From the NCBI GenBank assembly GCA_030549495.1, contig JAUIRK010000855.1, positions 1,591,501 through 1,655,500 on the forward strand: a DNA stretch of 64,000 bases, given 5' to 3'. The notes under the pieces are model-generated. The model ran no database searches, was not told the origin of the DNA, and saw only the letters and a program-made list of their open reading frames with translations. Positions 1 to 13,960 of the stretch are shown here, in pieces. Origin of the DNA: Nectonema munidae (taxonomy: Eukaryota; Nematomorpha; Nectonematoida; Nectonematidae). Numbering within the stretch: position 1 is the first letter of the stretch; every line of letters starts with the position of its first letter. The position numbers were made by a program, and so were the translations under genes.

Positions 1-1
1 A

Positions 2-226
<225 letters not shown>

Positions 227-1185
227 CTATTACTCTTGATAAAAAAAGGTAAAAATAAATTAAATATACGAATTTCTTTGTTTTTTTTGTGAAGAAATTA
301 GGATCATGAAGTATGCTGCATTTCGGATTTCCTTAAATCACAACTGTGGGGAGCAGATCGTGCCCCGAAAACCTATTCCCCAAAGCGGGACGGGGTAAAA
401 TGGACAAGTGGAACGGGATCTTTTTGCGCCCGGTAATTTTGCTTTTTATTTTTAGTTTTTAATTCCTTTTCAATTTGCTTGCAGAAGAAAGTTGGTCATT
501 TCCGCTGTTACAGTTCAAATAATTATGATCTTTCAAAGTCTTGTACATTAGTTTTGTTTGATTTATTTTCTAGACAAATTTTCGCGTTTGAAACTAAATT
601 GAAAAACTTTAAATGGGAATACTTTTGTCACGAAGATTCTGGTAATTGAAACCCAAATTTCCTTGTTTTTTTGGCGCTTTTCCAAAATTTTCGCAAAAAA
701 GGGCCAAATTTTTTTGTTTTGTTTTCATAATGGCAGAAAAGTTTTTCAATGGTGATATTTATCGTTGGTGTTTAGCATAGTTTTCACAAATCTGTCTATA
801 AGTATGTTTAAGAGGTGATTTTTTTTAATAATATTTCTAATGAATTACAATATCAAAGCAACGTCATTAAAACAAAGAAGAATAGTCATAAACAATGTAA
901 TGTCTTTTGCAAACTCTTAAATTTCAATCATTGGATTATATTGATCTACAATTATTGATTAACGACCAGAGTCAACTTTACAAAAATATAATCGTTTGCT
1001 CTATACAACAGGTTAATTTTGGCTATTAGTTTGGCCTGTAGGAATTATTTTGACCGAATTACAAAATATGGGAAAGATGCTTCTCCTCGGGGAACGGGGA
1101 GAATGTCTCGCGTCAGGGAACTTCCAGGTTTAAATTCATGAGAATTCATGTTAATCTCTGTAATGAAAACAAAAGTGGAAAACGG
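227..1185. other. Non-coding AT-rich stretch
   Basis: No supported gene. It holds two short GC-rich patches (about 345-430 and 1080-1120) and, at about 956-1005, a fragment resembling one end of the TTAA MITE family 2 (TTAACGACCAGAGTC, then a T-rich stretch with ATCGTTTGC). Confidence 0.5.
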
Positions 1186-1432
1186 GGGGTTTTTTTTAAA
1201 AAAAAGAACGTTGGGAGGGAGGGGGGTAAAAAAAAAAAAAAAACAAATTTTTAAAAAAAAAAAAAAATAAGAGGGGGGGAGGAGGGGGGGGGAGGAGAAT
1301 ATTTTTTATAAGAAATATTAAAAATTTTAAAGAGAGATAGAAGGGAAAAATAAAACAATAAAAAAATAAAATTAAAAAAAAAAAAACAAAAAAAAAAAGG
1401 GGGAAAAAAAAAAAAAAAAAAAAAAAATAAAT
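1186..1432. repeat. Purine-rich low-complexity block (A and G homopolymers)
   Basis: About 250 bases made almost entirely of A and G runs on the plus strand, with only scattered T and nearly no C: several A runs longer than ten and G runs of five to nine. No coding or inverted-repeat structure is visible. It may be genuine low-complexity DNA or poorly resolved sequence. Confidence 0.8.
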
Positions 1433-1762
1433 TTATATTACAATCTCTGTTGTGATGTTAGCATGATTATTGTTTCGAGTTCAATTTGGATCTTTTTTTA
1501 CCATACCTATGGATTTGGAAAAGAGTTTTTATTAATTTTTAAAAACGGATTTTGTCTAAAAATTTTATCCGAAATCGTATTGAAGCGTTAAAATCGGTAT
1601 AATGCCGCCAAAATCGATATAGTTGCAATGTATTATTACTACAATGAGAATAGTTTGAAAGATGTATTGAATACCTTATTTTTTAATTTCAAAGAATATA
1701 GTATCAAAATGCTACTGAGAGATTAAAAAAATACACCTCATAAAGCTTGTTGTGATATTCTA

Positions 1763-1882
1763 ACTACCATATGTTTTGATTGACAGTCAAATAAATAATG
1801 CAAAGCGGTAAGATGAACAGCATATGTCATCTTTTAAAACGCACATTTGATCTTACGTATACCTATTGCTGCCCCAAATAAT
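1763..1882 (+). repeat. Dispersed repeat, copy 1 (partner at about 20024-20170)
   Basis: Shares a long diverged match with 20024-20170: CCATATGTTTT, then ATTGACAGTCAAATAAATAA, then a CATCTT/AAAA segment and an AATTGCTGC-ACCAAAT-like segment in the same order. No terminal inverted repeat was resolved. Confidence 0.65.
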
Positions 1883-4467
1883 TGTGAACAAAATGCTCAG
1901 ATATGATACGATAATAAATATTTTTATATTGATTGCTTCCAAAAATGAAAAAGAAGAATTTTGATTGATTTTTAGCGAAGAAAACCGTTTTTTGTCCATG
2001 AGACATCGTCCGTATATTTTTTTCATCATTAAATTTTATTCAGATTTCTTTTTTTGCCTGAATAAGATTGAGAAATAGTGAAGGAAATCTTTCACAAATA
2101 ATTATATTTTTACTATTTACAATCATCTCTAATAAAAAACATATGGGTAAATGTTTAGCGTTTATAATTTCTTTAAAGCAGTAAATATTGCTATACCACA
2201 ACTATTAGTCTTTTTAGCTGTGCATAACAATTTTCTCCCATGTTTGTTCCGATCTACAATGTATGTAGTCTCACAAACAAGTTGAAAGACGAAAATGCCT
2301 TACGACTAATTCCACTATTAGACTTCCTCAAATCTCTCTTATGATTCTCTGGAGCAAAGAAGCTTATTATTCTTCTTATTAGCTGTCAGTTATAAAATTG
2401 TATCATTTAGTTTATATTTGTCAAATGCTTTGAAGGAAGAGATTTGGAATTTTTTTATTGAACTTTTAACATTACTAAAAAAATTAATTTTAATTTTAAA
2501 TATTTTTTAAACCTTAGGCAAACGTAGAAATGATTTAAAATAAGATTAGCAAATTTTAGATGACAAAAATACGCTGTAGTCTTTCGTTTTAGCGCGACAC
2601 CAGTTCAGAAGAAAATGCTTCACTTCGCTTGCAGTTCTGTTCTTGTAACATGGCGGCCCACTTGAAGCTATGGATCTGAAAAAGAAAACACAATTTTCGA
2701 AACAACACATATGGGGCAAATTGAAATGAATTTCAGGCGTCAATTCAAAACCTTAAATGGGGAGGGAAGAAAGCCTTTAAATTTATATTAGATATACTAT
2801 CAAAGATAATAATTTGTGGGGAGTCAGGAAAGGTGTTTCATGAAGAAGGACCCAAAACATTGTAGATTCAAGAAGTTTAGATTCCTTGGAAAAGTTCAGT
2901 GTATAAAATGTTCAAAAATAGCGAAATTTCTACCAGTGTATGGAATACATAAAGAACCAATACTACAAACTAAAATGTTATTTATTACTATTATTATATA
3001 GGGTTTATGTTTAATGTGAAAAAAATCTTTGACAAATGATTACTTTAAAAGAAACTAGTGTGTCGTTGATGCATCATCTTTAGGTGCAAACTAAGATTCA
3101 TCGATAAACATATGAAAAAGTTAGCAGTCCCTTTGAGGGTAAGTACTATCGTGCAGTCAATCTTAAAAATGTATTACGAATTTTTCCTATATTTTTTTCT
3201 GCCTGATTAACAAACTCTGCACACATGTTTAAAAGAAATTAGTTTGATTTGAAGTATTATTGCACGTGTCGGAATGTGAATGTGGGCATAACGGGCAATA
3301 AAAACTTGGGGGGAGGGGGGTTCTCTATTGGAGATCTTATCAAAACAAACTCTAACCTTTTGAATATATATGAGTAAACATTAGTTTTTTGTTTCTAAAA
3401 TTATCGTAAATATTCCGTAAGGCTGAATTGACTATATATATGTGTGTGTGTAAATAAGGGGAAATTTTAACGTTGAGTTGCAAAAAATTGTAAAAAAGTA
3501 GATGGTAAAATGAGAAATTTGATATTTAAAAAAGTTCGTAAAAAAATAATACATATATGTTAAATCACATTATATGGTTGCTACATTCAAGTGAATTGTC
3601 CATAAACTGGACTCTGATAAAAACTTTGCCATACCAAAAATATTTCCAACCTAATCTTGGATCAAGAGGAAGAAATAAAAAAGGATTTTTAAATGGATTA
3701 TACTTGGATAACATGAAATCTTCAATGAGTGCGTGCGAGAAGGAATTCTTTGCAAAAGTGTGGAAACAAATGAGGCTCGGAGATCAACTCGATAAAATGT
3801 TTCAACGCTATTGTTCTTCTCATTATTATTATTATTATTATGGCAATTTTAAGTGAATGTGGAGTGAGACAAAGAATGTACTTGGATCGCAGTACCCTGA
3901 CAAAGTTTCGATGAATAAAAGAAAACATATATTCGCTTTGATTGCAATAAGATGATTCTTGTACACCGTAGAAAATTATTGAAGGGAGAAATCGCCCACA
4001 TTTGATATGGAGGGAGATCTAAAAACACTCACAATTTATTTTCTCTTGGCAATAAAAGTATTCTTTCCTTTGAAGTCGATAAATACTACTCACACGCCAA
4101 CTTGAAGAAGTAAGTGCAAAAAGATAGGGTGTATCATCAAATACTGCTTAGAGTAGGATAAAATCTATGATTCGTAATGAAAGATGGTGAGAGATTTGCG
4201 AAGCAAGGAATATGATTGAAGATCGATTTTTCACCATGAGAATTTGTTTAGGATGAAATAAAACGCATTCGTTCATACGAATGCTTTTGAGAAAAAAGGC
4301 TCGTCATTTTAACATGAAATAAAGCAGTAAGGATATTTCAGTCAAATGAGAGAGAGAGAGAGAGATGGATGGATGGAGAAGACAATCCTTTGGAGATCTC
4401 CTGAAGGAAACGTAAGAAAGACACAATACTACAAATACAAACCAATAAAACATCTAAATAAATTATG

Positions 4468-4650
4468 TTGAAGAAGTTAGATCAGACATTTTGCGTTGCA
4501 ACACGAAGCAGAAGCGTGTAAGATTCAGCAGCGAAGCAATAACTTTTAACTTTGTTTCTAAAGCAATTTTACCTAATTTGAAGTTGATGGCGCAAAATTA
4601 TAAATTTTTAAAGTCAAAGACGCATAATCACTATATAGCATGTTAAAATT
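4468..4650 (+). repeat. Dispersed repeat, copy 1 (partner at about 35333-35640)
   Basis: Shares CATTTTGCGTTGCAACA, AAGCGTGTAAGATTCAG, TTTCTAAAGC-ATTTTAC and TTTTTAAAGTCA in the same order with 35333-35640. The two copies differ by indels. Family unknown. Confidence 0.65.
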
Positions 4651-5732
4651 TTTCTGAATCCACACAACACCGAAGTCTATTTGATAAAAATAGATCATAA
4701 CTTCGATTATTTGTTCCATCTATGTCTCTACCATGAACCCATATTATGTTGCGGAATATTTAAAAAAAAAAAGCACATAATAACCAATTCGTCAACAGAA
4801 GGCATCCCTGGGTGAAGCGTAGGAGGTGTTGATTCTTCGCTTCGATGCGATACCAACAACATAAAAAAAATCGCAGGTTATTTTTCCTTAAAAATAAAGA
4901 TATAAAAATGTTCTTGTGGTGTTAGGAATCGGTCTTCGTATAAAAATAATTTTCGAATATTGCCAATTGAGAAATTTCAGCTTAATTCTTTTCTGAATTA
5001 AAACACCCCCCCCTCCAAACTTAGATTATATAAGCCTAAATCGTTGCTTGAAAAATCTTAGCCAAAATAAGAAATTTTTGAAGTAATACATTTTTTTAAA
5101 GTATTGATATTTATTCTGATCAAATAGTATTTGAAATGATCATACAAAGAACATGATTTCTTAAAAAAATAAGTAAGGATGGGATATTTTTGATTATGGA
5201 AATACATCACTCATTTGGAACACAGCTGTAAGAGGGTTAGTAGATTAAAAAAAATTTGTACTAACTTTGAACTTTTATTCTTCTGTATGTCAAATGCGCT
5301 TGAAGAAACTAAAAAAAGGCGTGGAAGTAAATTAGAAAAAGTTTTGTATGGGCTTGGATGATAGATAAAAAAAAACCTGAACTTGAAACTTTTTTTGGTG
5401 AAGTAAAATCAGTCATGCCATTTTTCGAATGAACTACCTTTGTGCAAACTTTGACTTTAGCAATCTTCCCATTCTTTTCAAGATCATTCGCAATTTTGTT
5501 GCAGATATCTTAAATTTTATACGTACGATGAATTTTGACTGGAAAAAATAACTTTTTTTTTTTTTTTAATTTTGTAATGAATGTTCCAAAACTAAAGCTA
5601 GTACTGGAGTAAAAAATTTTGCTTAATTTGTTGTCTTGGGTAAGATTTAAAATCTCTTGCCAAATTCACGTTTGCGGAATCAAAATGGGAATAAATAATC
5701 CAATTTTGGAGTCGAAGTCAGATTTTTAAATA

Positions 5733-5866
5733 ACCCTTTATCGACCAGAATAATCAGACGATATCTTATGTAAAGCAGAAGATTTGTATTAAAAAGACTT
5801 TACAAAAGCAGACGATTCATATGTTTGAAAAGTCAACAACATATGTCAACTGTGGTCGATAACCGC
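5733..5866 (+). mobile_element. TTAA-type MITE, family 2 (diverged copy)
   Basis: Begins CCCTTTATCGACCAGAATAA, contains CAGACGATATC and GCAGACGATTC, and ends GGTCGATAACCGC before TTAA at 5867-5870. The left TTAA has decayed to ATAA. It is related to the copies at 17402, 23257 and 54708. Confidence 0.6.
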
Positions 5867-8610
5867 TTAACTATAAACATTGGCGCTCCGCCAGATCGCA
5901 GAATTTATTTGTATTAATATATCATCAATAAAAATGTAATCGAGATATCTTAGACTTAAATAGTGAAGTAAGAATGATTTGATTCGCCTTTCATTTCAAT
6001 TTCCCGTACGCTTTCACCTGTATTATTAAGTTTTGAAGGTATTTTGAGGTAAGGCAACATTAGTATCAGCTATGGGTGGCATTAAGAAGAAGAAGAAGAA
6101 GAAGAAATTTATTAAGAAACAAATCAATGATTATTATGATAAACAAAATTAAAAAAAAAAAAAAAACATGAACATTGTAGTATGAATAAATCGATATATT
6201 TCAAGTACACCGAAGGTCATAGCCGCTTAAAAGGTGTAACTTAAGATATAAAATGAGATTAGAAAACAAAGGAGTATTTAGAATTTTGAAACAAAATTAA
6301 AAGAAAGAAAGTAAAAAATATACACTAAAAATTGGTATTCACATTATGAAGAACATATATATATATATATATATATAATAAATGATACAATTTACAAACA
6401 TTAATCGCACAAATAAATTAATAGTTAGAAATAAATAATAAAAAAAAAAAAAAAAGATTAAAAAGTTTGCACGTCTCTGACTATAAAAAAAAATCATTTT
6501 TAAATCTATCAACATGAAAAAACAAGTTAAATGGAGTGAGTGTGAACGTTCTTTAACCAAAGTTTTATACTTTTCAATTTTGTTTAACTCTGCAATAAAA
6601 AAAATAATAAAAAGCTTCTTCTTTTTTGTTATGGTTTACTTGCAGAAACTGAAAAAAGTAGAAAGTTTTAATTTATGAAAAAGCATTTCAAGATGTGACA
6701 TTATCGTCACTGATAAAAAAAATAACGTGAACCTTTTTAACACTCGAAATAATAAAAAATTTGTGATCATTAAAAATCTACTTTTAAGAAAAAAAAATTT
6801 TTTTAATAAAAATTTTTTTTTTGATTTTTGAACGAAAAAATAAGTTTTTCATGTTCATAATTGTAAACAAGAAAAAAGGGGGAAATACGTGAAAAATCCG
6901 CTACTGAAACCCTTGAATTTCATTTGACATATTTCTGGTAAAATTTATGAAATAAACTTATATATATTTTAGATAGATATGTGGAAATTATTTTATTTTT
7001 AGTCAAATTAAAAAAAAGAAGGAAATGTTTAACACTTCTAATTCTTCGTTTTAATTCACACCATAACTTGGAATCGTCAGAAAGCGTTTGTTTCATCCCT
7101 TTTTAAAAACGTAACCATTTTTTAAAAACTTTAATTAGTTTAATTAAAGCTTTAATTTTAATTTCATGTAAAATTGCTATGAATCTTTGTTTATGTATTT
7201 ATCTTTTTGAATGTAAACAAATTTTCTTTCTGTTTTTTACTATTTCATGTTGTCTCCTGATTTTTTACTTCAAACCAAGCCCACAGCAAACTTTATTATA
7301 AAAAATTATCAAATTAAACTCAAATCTTAAAAAATCTTAACTTAAAATCTTAAGTTGCCTCCAGTGTGACGCCTGTCCAACCTCTTGAGGTTTTGGAAAG
7401 ATATTTCAGTACAGATATAAGACATATATTTAGACTAAATGATGTAATTGATACTGATCCACATTTTAGCAGAACGTTTGTTATGACAAACACGTGATTA
7501 TTGATATTTTAAAAACAGATTTTTTTTAATTTTATAAAATAAATAAAATTTAAATGATTTTTTCGCTTATAATGAACTTATAAGGAATCAAAATAAATAT
7601 TTTGGATATCTTACTACGGAGTAAGAAGGTGTATAAATAGGAAGCCGTAGGTTTGAGTCAAAAATCTTTCTATGTTTTTTAACACTGAAACAAACCGTTG
7701 TCGATAGACGCGTGATGAATTTATACGTCTTTTTATTTTGTTATTTTATGAGATTGGATATTAAAATTTTCGCAGTTCCTACACTTGCATTTGTCTTTTT
7801 TTATATCCAAATATTCAAAATATATGCCTTTCAAATCATTTTTATATTTTCAATAAAAATGGTATCTTGTAATATTTCAAAGCAATTCTTCATTTTGGTC
7901 AATTGACGTTATTTTTGGCGTTTTGACAAAAAAATTCCCTCGTTCTTCTACTACTACTTATCACAAATGGTAAAAAAAAAGGAAAACGGAAAATATTAAA
8001 ACATTTTTTGAGTGAAAATTCGAATTTTGTTTAAGGTACCTTGATCTCTACTTTGCAAACACAGTGTAGAAAGCATGGGAACAGTCAAGTTGTCAATCGG
8101 TTCAAAGAAGGCGTATTTCTCTGTCATTTTGATTGAACTTATTCTTCCATTCAAACCTAAAAAGTTACGCACATTAATCCTGGGTATTCCTCTAAAAAAA
8201 GGCCCAACTCCTTTAGCCTTTGAAGGAACGACAAAACCAATAGACCAAAAGGTAGAAGTTAGTCCGAGAAAGAAGTCTTGCGAAGTTTTTCATTTAAGTA
8301 TTTGTTACTTCATTTATGAGAGAGAAAAAGATGGGAAAAAGAAGTACGAACATTACAAATGATAAATGGTGAAGACTGGTTTGGTTGACTAGATAGAATG
8401 TTGCTTCAATGGTTTCTATAAACACTACGCGTGTGAAATATTCGCGGGGAATTTTTAAAGTCACATCGCTGACATTTTTCTGAATTGAAGTTTGCAAAAT
8501 TTGACTCAAATAGCGATTTCACTCATTTTCATAAAATTATATTATACTTATTGGCAAAATTGTTATTATGAAAAAGTTAAATAAAAAGTAAAGAATTTAT
8601 ATTGGAGATA
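5867..8610. other. AT-rich stretch without a supported gene
   Basis: Contains microsatellites ((AAG)n near 6087-6105, (AT)n near 6355-6376) and poly-A/T runs. Frames of up to 95 codons (8075-8362) have no recognisable domain. Confidence 0.5.
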
Positions 8611-8736
8611 ACCAATAAGAACAAAGTATATGTGAAAAGGACCTAAGCCATAACCAATAAGAACCAAATATATGTGAGAAGGACCTAAGGCATAACCAAT
8701 AAGAACCAAATATATGTGAGAAGGACCCAAAGCATA
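8611..8736 (+). repeat. Tandem repeat, three copies of a 42-bp unit
   Basis: ACCAATAAGAAC recurs at 8611, 8653 and 8695, giving an exact 42-bp period. Each unit continues with a (C)AAATATATGTGAGAAGG-like segment and ends in GCATA. Units 2 and 3 are nearly identical; unit 1 is more diverged. Confidence 0.9.
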
Positions 8737-10606
8737 AAAAGGAATGGTTCGTTCTGATATGTTAATTCAAATCAAAAATGTACGCAGTGTGCACAATCTT
8801 TTACGTGATGAAATATGAAGAGATGTCCATTAGAACTTTGTGACTGAGTGAATATAGTTAAATTTTAACTTGGCTTATTGGAAAAAAGGTGGTCAACTTT
8901 GGTTTAGAATGCTTTGAGTTCAAAAATGAACAATTTCAGGTAGTTTTTGGAGGAAAAGAAGAAATTTTTTTTAAATTTGTTACCATGAAGAGAGTGTTTT
9001 TCAATGTAATGATGACCAATTAAGAAAAGGAAATGAGCGATACGCAAATAAAGGTCAGATTCAGCCTTTTCATGCCAGGCTTGGCAGGATTATACAGATG
9101 ATTATTTTTAGTTCACTGCCAGTAGGTGCTTTTAACGAGAAAATTAAGACTTGCATCAATTCAATATAAGGAGGAAGTGAACTAAGAATAAATTTGTGTG
9201 AACGTATCATTTTAATTACCCATATGTGAGCGCATATAAAGAGAAAGAACAAGAAATGCGTTATTCTGGAATACATCGCTAGCGTATGGTACAATTTTTC
9301 AATTGATCGGGTATATATTAAATCAATTAGCTTGGAATTGTGTAAATATCATAAACTTGTGTCATAAAGCGCATTTTTAAATCCTATTTTATAAGTATAG
9401 TTGTTCTTTAATGTTTTTACTTTTTAACAATATTCTCATCTTGATTAAAATTAAAGAAATACGATTTTTTGATTGAATCATACTTGATTTGAATGAAGAA
9501 ATCAAGAAAGGAGAAGCCCTCTGAAAATCTACGAAGTAAAGATGAACCCTCTGAAAGTGCCCGAAGTAAAGATCTTTTTTTTGTTTAAAAATTCGTTAAG
9601 GAGACATGGAAATGTAGGATGTATAATAAAACTAGTAAAGGAAGAAAGGATTTTTGCCTGCGACTAAATTTGAATTTACGCGGCAAAAAACAGAATGACC
9701 AGTTTGACAAATCACTGTGTAGAGAGAGAGAGGGAGAAACAAGAGAATCGCTGCATATTTGAAATAAATCTCCATAAACCGTGTATATGTTATATTTGCT
9801 TGATATGAGATATGAATTTAAATGATGTTACGTATCTACCATGTTTACTTTAAATTCATCACTTTTCACTTAGAGAAAGAGTTGTTTGCCATTTTAATTC
9901 CTCCTGGTTCATTATTGAAATATTGATTTACACAAGCATAGCTTATCGAGTTACAATGTCATAAAGATGGGCATATATACCGACCCTCAACTTGGGGATA
10001 AGGTGTAGACAAAGAGGAAGAAAAATTGGCGTATGCTAGACAATAAATACTTATCTTTAACAAAAGGTGAGAGACACAATTCTCACATTTGTTTAATTAA
10101 TTGATCTTTTTCGATATTTTTCAATGTGATTAAAAAGAAAAAATTGGAAAAAAGGCAAAATAAATCATCATCTTTGGCACTTATGAATATACGTTTACTT
10201 TTTACTTTATTCTATGTAAAACAATTCCTTGGGTAGAGAATTTTCATAATGTGGATTACAGAAGTAGATTCCATCAACAAGATGATGAATCTTCCTGAGA
10301 TCTTTGGCTCTTATGAATATAAACTACTGTTTTCTTATTATAATACGAGAGAGGGGTGAGGAAAAGTTTTAAGAAGAAGAAGAAGAATTTATTTTTATCT
10401 TTTTTTTATATTTTTTTTAATTTTTTTATTGGAGTGAATATATCCAAGCAGAATTGATTCTAATTTTTTGACATTTATAATTGCAGAATGTAGTATCTAT
10501 TTTCAACACTTCAAATTTCAAATGTTGCTTGAAAGCACAATTCTTGAATACGAAGTTTAATCTATATTATTACACTTGTTGGACAGTATAAAAATTTTGT
10601 ACTAAG
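8737..10606. other. AT-rich stretch without a supported gene
   Basis: No gene or structured repeat recognised beyond short GA and poly-T runs (for example GAGAGAGAGAG near 9721, AAGAAG near 10372). Confidence 0.5.
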
Positions 10607-10639
10607 TTGAAAATATTTTGTTTGTCCTTTTGTATATAT

Positions 10640-11105
10640 ACCATTTTTAGTTCTATTTTGTCCCTTTGCATTTCAATTTTGTCATTTTGCAATTCTATTT
10701 TATCTTTTTGTAATTCCATTTTGCCCTTTTTGGAAATTCTATTTCAAGAAATACGTGATTATTTAGATAGAATTGAAAAAGTCAAAATAGAATTAAAAAA
10801 AAGACAAAATATAACTAAAAATGGTCTCGAGAGGGCAGAATTGTTTGATTGCATTCAGTGGAAGAACAAGTTTCCAAAAATCATCTTCCGCAAAAATGGC
10901 TTCAACAATATCAACTAATCAAATAATAAAAAGTCAAAATAGAATTGCAAAAAGATGAAATAGAATTAAAAAAAAAGACAAAATATAACTAAAAATGGTC
11001 TCGAGGAGAGGGAATTGTTTGATTGCATTCAGTGGAAAAACAAGTTTCCAAAAATCATCATCCGTAAAAATGGCTTCAATAATATCAACTAATCAAATAA
11101 TTGAA
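10640..11105. repeat. T/A-rich minisatellite followed by a 174-bp tandem duplication
   Basis: From 10640 to 10745 short units of the type TTTTGTC-TTTTGCAATTCTA recur; the reverse-complement form (AAAGTCAAAATAGAATT) follows at 10779 and 10931. A longer segment starting ATGGTCTCGAG at 10821 recurs at 10995 (174-bp offset) and continues through TTGTTTGATTGCATTCAGTG and CAAGTTTCCAAAAATCATC to CTAATCAAATAATA. The duplication carries an open frame in each copy, but nothing in it is recognisable. Confidence 0.8.
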
Positions 11106-12242
11106 CATGGATGTGAATTTTTTCATATAACTAAGGAAAGTTTGATTTTGGTCTCAAATACGTTTAAACGAAGCGTAATTTTATAATTTAAAAACAGATA
11201 AGACTTTTAGGATAGTTCATCTAGCAGTTAATATGGTTTACGTTTAAAACATAAAAATAAGCTTGTTAAAGGTCTTTGAGAGAGAAATATTGATAAACAA
11301 AAATGCCGTTCTTCAACTCCTCACATAATTAAAACTGAAATGACCAAAACATTTTAGCATTCTAACGAAAAAGCATCCTAAAATCAATAACGTATAATGG
11401 AAAAAGTACTTTGGGAGTGAGAATAGGGAAAATTAGGAGGATCCATGATTTATATCGAGGGAATCAATGAACCAAATGATTAAATGTTCATGATTTTTAG
11501 TTAAAATTGTGGACTGTAAAGTATTTTCAATTTCGCGATAAGAAAATTTCAAGAATTATGTTGTGTGCTTGAAAAAGAAATAAGTGATAAAATATTTTGA
11601 AAATTTGAGATATTTCGCCAAAAAAATTTGCTTCATGCTACGCATAGGAAGTTTCTTTCCAAAATCAATTGATAACGTTAGCGTTGCTTTAAAGCTTTCA
11701 ACTGTGATAGCATTTTATATACTTGTTTCTTTGACTTTTGAGGCAAGTTTGGAAAAGCTCCTTTTGAGGCAAGTTTGGTATAGTTGGTGAACGCGTTTGT
11801 GACTCAATCTGGATAAAAAACTTTGTGGTAAATAGAAAAAGGAAATATTTTGAAAAGTGCAGATGTTGAAACTTAAACTGATCAGTGGATGAGGATGTAA
11901 AAAATTCATCTCTATTTAATAATTAAATTGAAATTACATCAATATGATGATCTTTCAGTAACACCATGTCTATTACCAAGGATAAATCAAATGCGTAGTT
12001 CCTTATTTTTAGTTGGATCCTTGAAGTCTGGGCAAGTTTTTGAACTAATCGCCCGCTTATTCCTTTCAATGAGTTTTTATAAAAGTGAGAAAGATTGATA
12101 ATAATTTATGGACTAATTACTTGATTAATTAATTAGTCAGAAACTTAGCTACACATTATATTCAGTTTTTGCATTTACAACTTCATATAAAAAATTTGGG
12201 CTAAAGTGGAGCGAAAAAAACTAACAATGGGAGTCGGGTTAA

Positions 12243-12372
12243 CCCATTTAAGACCAAGCAAAGCAGACGATATCTAAAAAAACGCAGACGATTTATATTC
12301 AAAGTCATTGAAAAAAGCAGACGAAGATGAAATTACTTATGTTCCAAAATAGGAACATTGGTCGTAAATGGG
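12243..12372 (+). mobile_element. TTAA-flanked MITE, family 1, copy A
   Basis: 130 bp between TTAA (12239-12242) and TTAA (12373-12376). The ends CCCATTTAAGACCA and TGGTCGTAAATGGG form a terminal inverted repeat. Three GCAGACGA words lie inside. TTAA targets and CCC-starting ends are the hallmark of piggyBac-type elements, so it is probably a non-autonomous piggyBac MITE (inference). Confidence 0.9.
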
Positions 12373-13373
12373 TTAAAGCTGCGGGATAAAAATTGGAACA
12401 GTTTGAAGAACTTACATGGAAGGATCGAAGAGAGCAGAAGATCGGACTTCTTGTTAGGGAATAAAGAGAGAATATGGAATGAGTGTAGAATATATAAGTT
12501 GAGAGAGAGAGGAAGAGAGACTTTATATATATAGTATATACACAGGTATTATATTTGTGCTAGAAGCAAAAGTGGAGGAATAGATTCACATCTAATTCTA
12601 TCCTGTTGTTATACAAGCATTGTTTATATGCACGCACGCATAATACAATACCTTGTATGTTATTATTATATATTTTTCAAGAGATTTGTTATAATGTGTT
12701 GAAAGGCTAGTCTGTGCGTGTGTGTTGTGAGTCAAGCAGCACTGCCCCACGTTCTCAACAAGAGGGGGCGCACTAAAGAAGTAACAAATTCTAGGGGCTT
12801 GCTACCTTAAACAAATGAGGTTACTTTTTTGCTAAATTGTTCCATCAGAATCAAAAGTTCAGAGATTGTGATGCATATAATTGAAAAGTTTATCATAACT
12901 CATAATTTCCTTGAAGTTAAATACCAGCATCTTTTCTAGTTAGTATCTCAAAAAAAGTTCATCCTTTATCGATCAAAAGATTCAAGCAAAAATACTAAAA
13001 AGATGAGAGATAAATAAAATGATAGTTGGAGCTCTACATTTTTCAAACTTCCTTTCTTGAAATTATAAAATAAATGTATAAGGATTCTTCGATATCTGTC
13101 AGGGCGTTCCATAAAACTGGTACACCTGGCACTCCCATAATAATACGCTGATGCATGAGAAGAACAAAAAAGAGGATCAAAATGAGACTTCATAAAAAAA
13201 ATTAAAATCATTCGTTGGAAAAAAACTTGATTAAGCTTGGAAATAAAAATACATTCCTTCAAAGTGTGCGTCGGTTAAAAGATGCTACTCATATTAAAAA
13301 GTTTTGAGAAAGAAAATCTTCGGTCTTCTTACAGAGAACGAAGAAGTAGGATATGAATTTACCGAATTTGAGT

Positions 13374-13770
13374 CAAAACGTCCGAAAACCAAAACACCCT
13401 ATACAAGAACATCTTAAACTTGAATCTACAAAAAATATTTAAAAATTTAAGCTTTTTTCCAAGTATTATCTTATATATTTTTTTATAAGAATATGTTAAA
13501 TTTAACACTTTGTTGTTTCACATGCATAAAAAGCAGATACTAGATTCCTAATTCCTAAAAAAAAAGAAATAAAAGATTCCAAACTTTTATCTTTCGAGTC
13601 AAATTGATCACTATCATTTCGTGTCAAATCAACCATTTTGAAAACTGTCCAAATAGAATAAACTTCAAAAAATAGCAACTCCGAAATTATTATTTTAGGG
13701 CATTTTGGTTTTTTGGGGCGTTTTTGTTTTGGGCATTTTGGTTTCTACTGCATTTTGGTTTCTACTATCA
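13374..13770. other. Possible diverged inverted-repeat element
   Basis: AACGTCCGAAAACCAAAACA at about 13377 is roughly the reverse complement of TTTTGGTTTTTTGGGGCGTT at about 13704, and TGCATTTTGGTTTCTACT is tandemly repeated next to it. No target duplication was found. Confidence 0.25.
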
Positions 13771-13960
13771 CAGAAAATATAATAATACAAATATGTTATG
13801 TTAAGTTTTAAAGTAGTTGCACAATTTATTCAAGTAATTACCGTGTAACACTATGATATAAGACATAACACACAAATGACAAATAGACCAGAGGGAATCG
13901 TGAGTGTGTACTCAGTGTGAAACTTGCGATTGATGCTTAGAACACAAACTCTATCCTTTT

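Larger units (their letters stand above)
1433..5732. other. Long AT-rich stretch without a supported gene
   Basis: Only short chance frames are present. Contents seen: one copy of a dispersed repeat (1763-1882), a (TTA)n microsatellite near 3825-3840, a GA/GGAT microsatellite near 4350-4378, and one copy of another dispersed repeat (4468-4650). A 99-codon frame at 3557-3856 has a locally protein-like stretch but no recognisable family. Confidence 0.5.

Noticed and set aside
3557-3856. 99-codon plus-strand frame with a protein-like middle and two Cys
   Set aside because: No family match, and it ends in a (TTA)n microsatellite read as poly-Tyr; not strong enough to call.
8075-8362. 95-codon plus-strand frame
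   Set aside because: No recognisable domain or splice context; length alone is not enough in this AT-rich DNA.
8611-8736. Possible CRISPR-like array
   Set aside because: The three 42-bp units are contiguous without spacers, so this is an ordinary tandem repeat.
12966-13262. 98-codon minus-strand frame and a neighbouring-frame PVLWNALTDIEESL-like stretch
   Set aside because: Faintly resembles the C-terminal tail of a LINE ORF2, but too short and unsupported by other motifs.
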